Source of the DNA: an uncultured Oscillospiraceae bacterium | GTDB taxonomy: Bacteria > Bacillota > Clostridia > Oscillospirales > Oscillospiraceae | Direction of reading: 5' to 3' | Assembly (NCBI GenBank): GCA_934573935.1 | Contig: CAKTMO010000001.1 | Coordinates: 1 to 64,000, forward strand | Length of the DNA stretch: 64,000 nt | The notes under the pieces: generated by a model | Told to the model about the DNA's origin: nothing | The model's database searches: none | The model's input: the letters and a program-made list of their open reading frames with translations, nothing else | Made by a program: the position numbers and the translations under genes | Part shown: positions 61,943 through 64,000 of the stretch, in pieces | Layout: every line of letters begins with the position of its first letter | Numbering within the stretch: position 1 is the stretch's first letter

Positions 61943-62797
61943 ATGTTTGCTGACTTACACATTCATATGCTGCTGTCCGGCGCGGATTGGAAGGCCGCCA
62001 TCGCAGGGCACCAGCCCCAGCCGGACGACGCCCTGATCCGCCGCAGATTGCAGGAATATCAGGCTTCCGGCATCACCTACCTGCGGGACGGGGGCGACCG
62101 GTTCGGGGTCTGCCTGCGGGCGAAGGAATTGGCTCCGGAGTATGGTATCACCTATCGCACACCGGCGTTTCCCATCTATAAAAAGGGTCACTACGGCAGC
62201 TTCATTGGCCGCGGGTGGTCGGACATAGCGGAATACCGCGCGTTGCTGGCGGAGGCAAAGGCGGCGGGGGCGGATTTTATCAAGCTGATGGTCTCCGGAT
62301 TAATGGACTTTTCCGCCTACGGCGTTTTGACGGAGGCGCCTTTGACCGGTGCGGAGATGCACGATCTCATTGCCGCCGCCCACGACCTGGGCTTTGCCGT
62401 CATGGCCCACTGCAACGGGGCGGAAGCCGTGAAAAACGCAGTCATAGCAAGGGCTGACAGCATCGAGCACGGGGCGTATCCGGATGATGGCGCCTGCCAT
62501 ATTCTGGCAGGAAGCGGCACGGTTTGGGTGCCCACCCTCTCCACCATCGGCAACCTGTTGGGCAGCGGACGGTATCCGGACGAGGTGGTGGAGCGCATCC
62601 TCCGGTCGGCCCAGGAGAATGTGCGAAAAGTCGCAAATCTTGGCGGCCTCATCGGCTTGGGCTGTGATGCGGGAGCTTTTCGGGTGCCCCATGTGGCGGG
62701 CACTTTCCGCGAAGAGCAATGGCTGCGCCAGACGCTGGGCGAAAAGGCCGAGGACATACTGTCCGCCGCTGAAGGACAAATTCGGGCAAAATTCTGA
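61943..62797 (+). CDS. Amidohydrolase-family metal-dependent hydrolase
   Basis: 284 residues from the ATG at 61943 behind AAGGAG; the frame is open upstream into folC, but homology starts here. Metal ligands of the amidohydrolase TIM barrel are in order: HIH in FADLHIHML, a probable carboxylated Lys in DFIKLMVSG, His in VMAHCNG, His in DSIEHGA, and Asp in GLGCDAGAF. It is short because the usual N- and C-terminal beta-sandwich segments are missing. Cyclic-amide substrates such as imidazolonepropionate-like compounds are typical; this substrate is not predictable. Confidence 0.85.
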   Translation: MFADLHIHMLLSGADWKAAIAGHQPQPDDALIRRRLQEYQASGITYLRDGGDRFGVCLRAKELAPEYGITYRTPAFPIYKKGHYGSFIGRGWSDIAEYRALLAEAKAAGADFIKLMVSGLMDFSAYGVLTEAPLTGAEMHDLIAAAHDLGFAVMAHCNGAEAVKNAVIARADSIEHGAYPDDGACHILAGSGTVWVPTLSTIGNLLGSGRYPDEVVERILRSAQENVRKVANLGGLIGLGCDAGAFRVPHVAGTFREEQWLRQTLGEKAEDILSAAEGQIRAKF

Positions 62798-62805
62798 TTT
62801 TTATT

Positions 62806-62871
62806 GGTACATAAACGGCGGTTATGGGTACCAAAACGGTACATAAACGGCCGTTATCGGTACACTAAAAC
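62806..62871. repeat. Tandem 32-bp direct repeat with internal palindromes
   Basis: Two near-identical units (62806-62837 and 62838-62871), each GGTACATAAACGGC(G/C)GTTAT(G/C)GGTAC..AAAAC, directly after the amidohydrolase stop. Each unit contains an AACGGC(C/G)GTT dyad. Confidence 0.7.
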
Positions 62872-62880
62872 GCCGGATTT

Positions 62881-62932
62881 TTCTCTCCCGCCGTCTCGGC
62901 TTACGCCGAGACACCTCCCTCGTCAGAGGGAG
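62881..62932. repeat. Third copy of the dispersed palindromic repeat
   Basis: TTCTCTCCC, hairpin GTCTCGGCTTACGCCGAGAC, then CCTCCCTCGTCAGAGGGAGG. Same plan as the two copies at 59049-59162. Confidence 0.65.
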
Positions 62933-62943
62933 GCTTATTTGAT

Positions 62944-62984
62944 AAAAAAGAGGTATTCGGGCGCTGCCCGAATACCTCTTTTCG
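62944..62984 (-). terminator. Terminator downstream of the second acsB
   Basis: 17-bp stem AAAAGAGGTATTCGGGC and complement with GCT loop; on the minus strand TTTTTTATC follows. Confidence 0.88.
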
Positions 62985-63003
62985 CTATTTGGAAAATTTC
63001 CCC

Positions 63004-64000
63004 TTACATGAGAGGCTCCATCTCCAGAACGGGATGGCCCACTTCGGTGAGGAAGCCGTACAGCTCCTCCATGTCGGTGGTGACGGTCTCGTCCGCGATC
63101 ATGCTGGTGAAGTTGTCGATGCCGTACAGCTCCTTGGCGGTGGCGTTGATGCGGTCGGCCATCTGATCCTTCAGCTCCTTGGGCAGCCAGACGATGCGGC
63201 CCATGCCGCCCTCGGCGGCCAAGAACTTCTTGGAGGCGATGAACTGCTTGCCGTGGCCCATGAAGCCGGGGGTCTGGACGCCGCCGCCGGTCATGGAGGC
63301 CATCTCGGAGAAGCTCATGCCCAGGGGGGTCATGCCCACATGCTCACGGTTGGTGATGACCACGCCGTTGGACATGGGCTCGATGCCGCAGATACACTCG
63401 AAGCAGCCGCAGGAGGTCATGGGATCCTCCAGGATGGAGTACAGCGTCACGCGCTCCAGGGCGCCGTGGGAGTACTTGCAGACGGCCTCGTTGACATCCT
63501 CGTAGGCGCCCAGGCGCTCGTCGGTGCAGCGGGTCTTGGGGACGACCTGGCAGGGGCCGTTGGGATCCAGCTCGTTGGTGGCCTTGGCGTCCAGCCAGGA
63601 CACGGCGCCGCACAGACCCAGACGCTCAGGCGTGACGATGCAGACGTGGCTGGGGGAGAAGGCCTGGCACAGAATGCAGGTGTAGAACTGATCCACGGAC
63701 TCGTCGGTCATGGACTTCAGGCGGGCGTCGCGGGCCACGAAGGCCTCGTTGGCCTTGGCGCGGATCTCCTTGCAGCCCTCGGGACGGGTGCAGATGCGGA
63801 CCTGGCACTTATCCACCACGGACTCGTACTCGCCCTTGACCTTGGCGTACAGCACCTCGCCCAGATGGCGGGCGCGGAAGCCGGATTCAAAGGCGGACTT
63901 GGACACACGGATACGGATCATGTCGCGCTGGCCGGTATGCATGACGCCCTCGATGCAGTTGAGGAAGTTGTGGAACTTACGCTCGACGACCGGCTCGAAA
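63004..64000 (-). CDS. acsB: Second acetyl-CoA synthase gene, C-terminal part (runs off the right edge)
   Basis: About 332 C-terminal residues are visible; the frame stays open to the window edge. It is clearly paralogous to the acsB at 51651-53786, sharing long identical stretches, with all A-cluster ligands kept: CILCQAF, PSHVCIV, ERLGLCGAVSW and GCFECICG. It differs in several surface segments (for example CKYSHGALERV versus KNATHGAVESV) and has one Cys where the first copy has two (SHVC versus AHCC). Same strand as the main cluster, 4 kb upstream of metF, with its own terminator. CO dehydrogenase genes may lie beyond the edge, though this cannot be seen. Confidence 0.93.
   Translation of the reverse strand, partial: FEPVVERKFHNFLNCIEGVMHTGQRDMIRIRVSKSAFESGFRARHLGEVLYAKVKGEYESVVDKCQVRICTRPEGCKEIRAKANEAFVARDARLKSMTDESVDQFYTCILCQAFSPSHVCIVTPERLGLCGAVSWLDAKATNELDPNGPCQVVPKTRCTDERLGAYEDVNEAVCKYSHGALERVTLYSILEDPMTSCGCFECICGIEPMSNGVVITNREHVGMTPLGMSFSEMASMTGGGVQTPGFMGHGKQFIASKKFLAAEGGMGRIVWLPKELKDQMADRINATAKELYGIDNFTSMIADETVTTDMEELYGFLTEVGHPVLEMEPLM

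Overview
The window looks like a chromosome segment of a gut-type, anaerobic, low-oxygen-tolerance Clostridia, most likely Oscillospirales/Oscillospiraceae. The reasons are the very high third-position GC in the core genes, the reverse rubrerythrin with a PerR-type regulator, the RicT, LspA/RluD and FtsH set, surface proteins with C-terminal TGD-type anchoring tails, and above all a large Wood-Ljungdahl (acetyl-CoA) pathway cluster. The organism is therefore probably an acetogen, or at least uses this pathway for C1 assimilation. The taxonomic placement is inference from gene content.

Layout. 1-6.7 kb: an accessory, lower-GC segment with the end of an aromatic-acid-exporter-like membrane protein, a three-gene glycosyltransferase operon whose last enzyme carries a cyclic-nucleotide-binding domain, a small eight-cysteine zinc-ribbon protein, a promoter-to-terminator unit that looks like an unassigned structured RNA, and an IS91-like transposase remnant. 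It ends at tRNA-Val(GAC). 6.8-8.8 kb: lspA-rluD divergent from an Smr-domain gene. 8.8-14.2 kb: a 1635-residue surface protein preceded by a cobalamin riboswitch with tandem terminators. 14.2-27.5 kb: ppdK, the holB-ricT-HAD operon, an M23/LysM peptidase, a 61-residue micro surface protein, a second giant surface protein (1446 residues) and a small membrane protein. 27.6-31 kb: perR-rubrerythrin and an EF-G-like GTPase. 31.2-41.6 kb: a pseudo-P-type-ATPase downstream of rlmB, ftsH, a divergent XRE/small-protein pair, CBS-type pyrophosphatase, MATE exporter and prfB.

41.7-58.9 kb is a co-directional minus-strand C1 cluster. In transcription order: metF, cooC, acsD, an acsC-acsE FUSION gene, acsB, RACo-like corrinoid activator, DUF3786, trigger-factor-like chaperone, fhs, a small unknown, fchA, folD, formate/nitrite channel, DUF1638, and a zinc-ribbon-5-formyl-THF cyclo-ligase fusion. 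These cover formate uptake or export, formate to methyl-THF, methyl transfer to the corrinoid protein, and acetyl-CoA synthesis. The CO dehydrogenase subunit (acsA/cooS) and formate dehydrogenase are not in the window. 59-64 kb carries dispersed palindromic repeats, a small conserved protein, a THF riboswitch controlling folT-folC, an amidohydrolase, and the 3' part of a second acsB that runs off the right edge.

The most unusual items are: (i) the single-polypeptide AcsC-AcsE, joining the corrinoid protein large subunit to its methyltransferase; (ii) a FolD that lacks the cyclohydrolase Lys and Gln beside a dedicated FchA; (iii) a zinc-ribbon family present both alone and fused to a folate enzyme; (iv) a B12 riboswitch in front of a giant surface protein in an organism with heavy corrinoid demand; (v) a P-type ATPase homologue with its phosphorylated Asp replaced; (vi) a glycosyltransferase fused to a cNMP-binding domain; (vii) an unidentified ~335-nt RNA unit.
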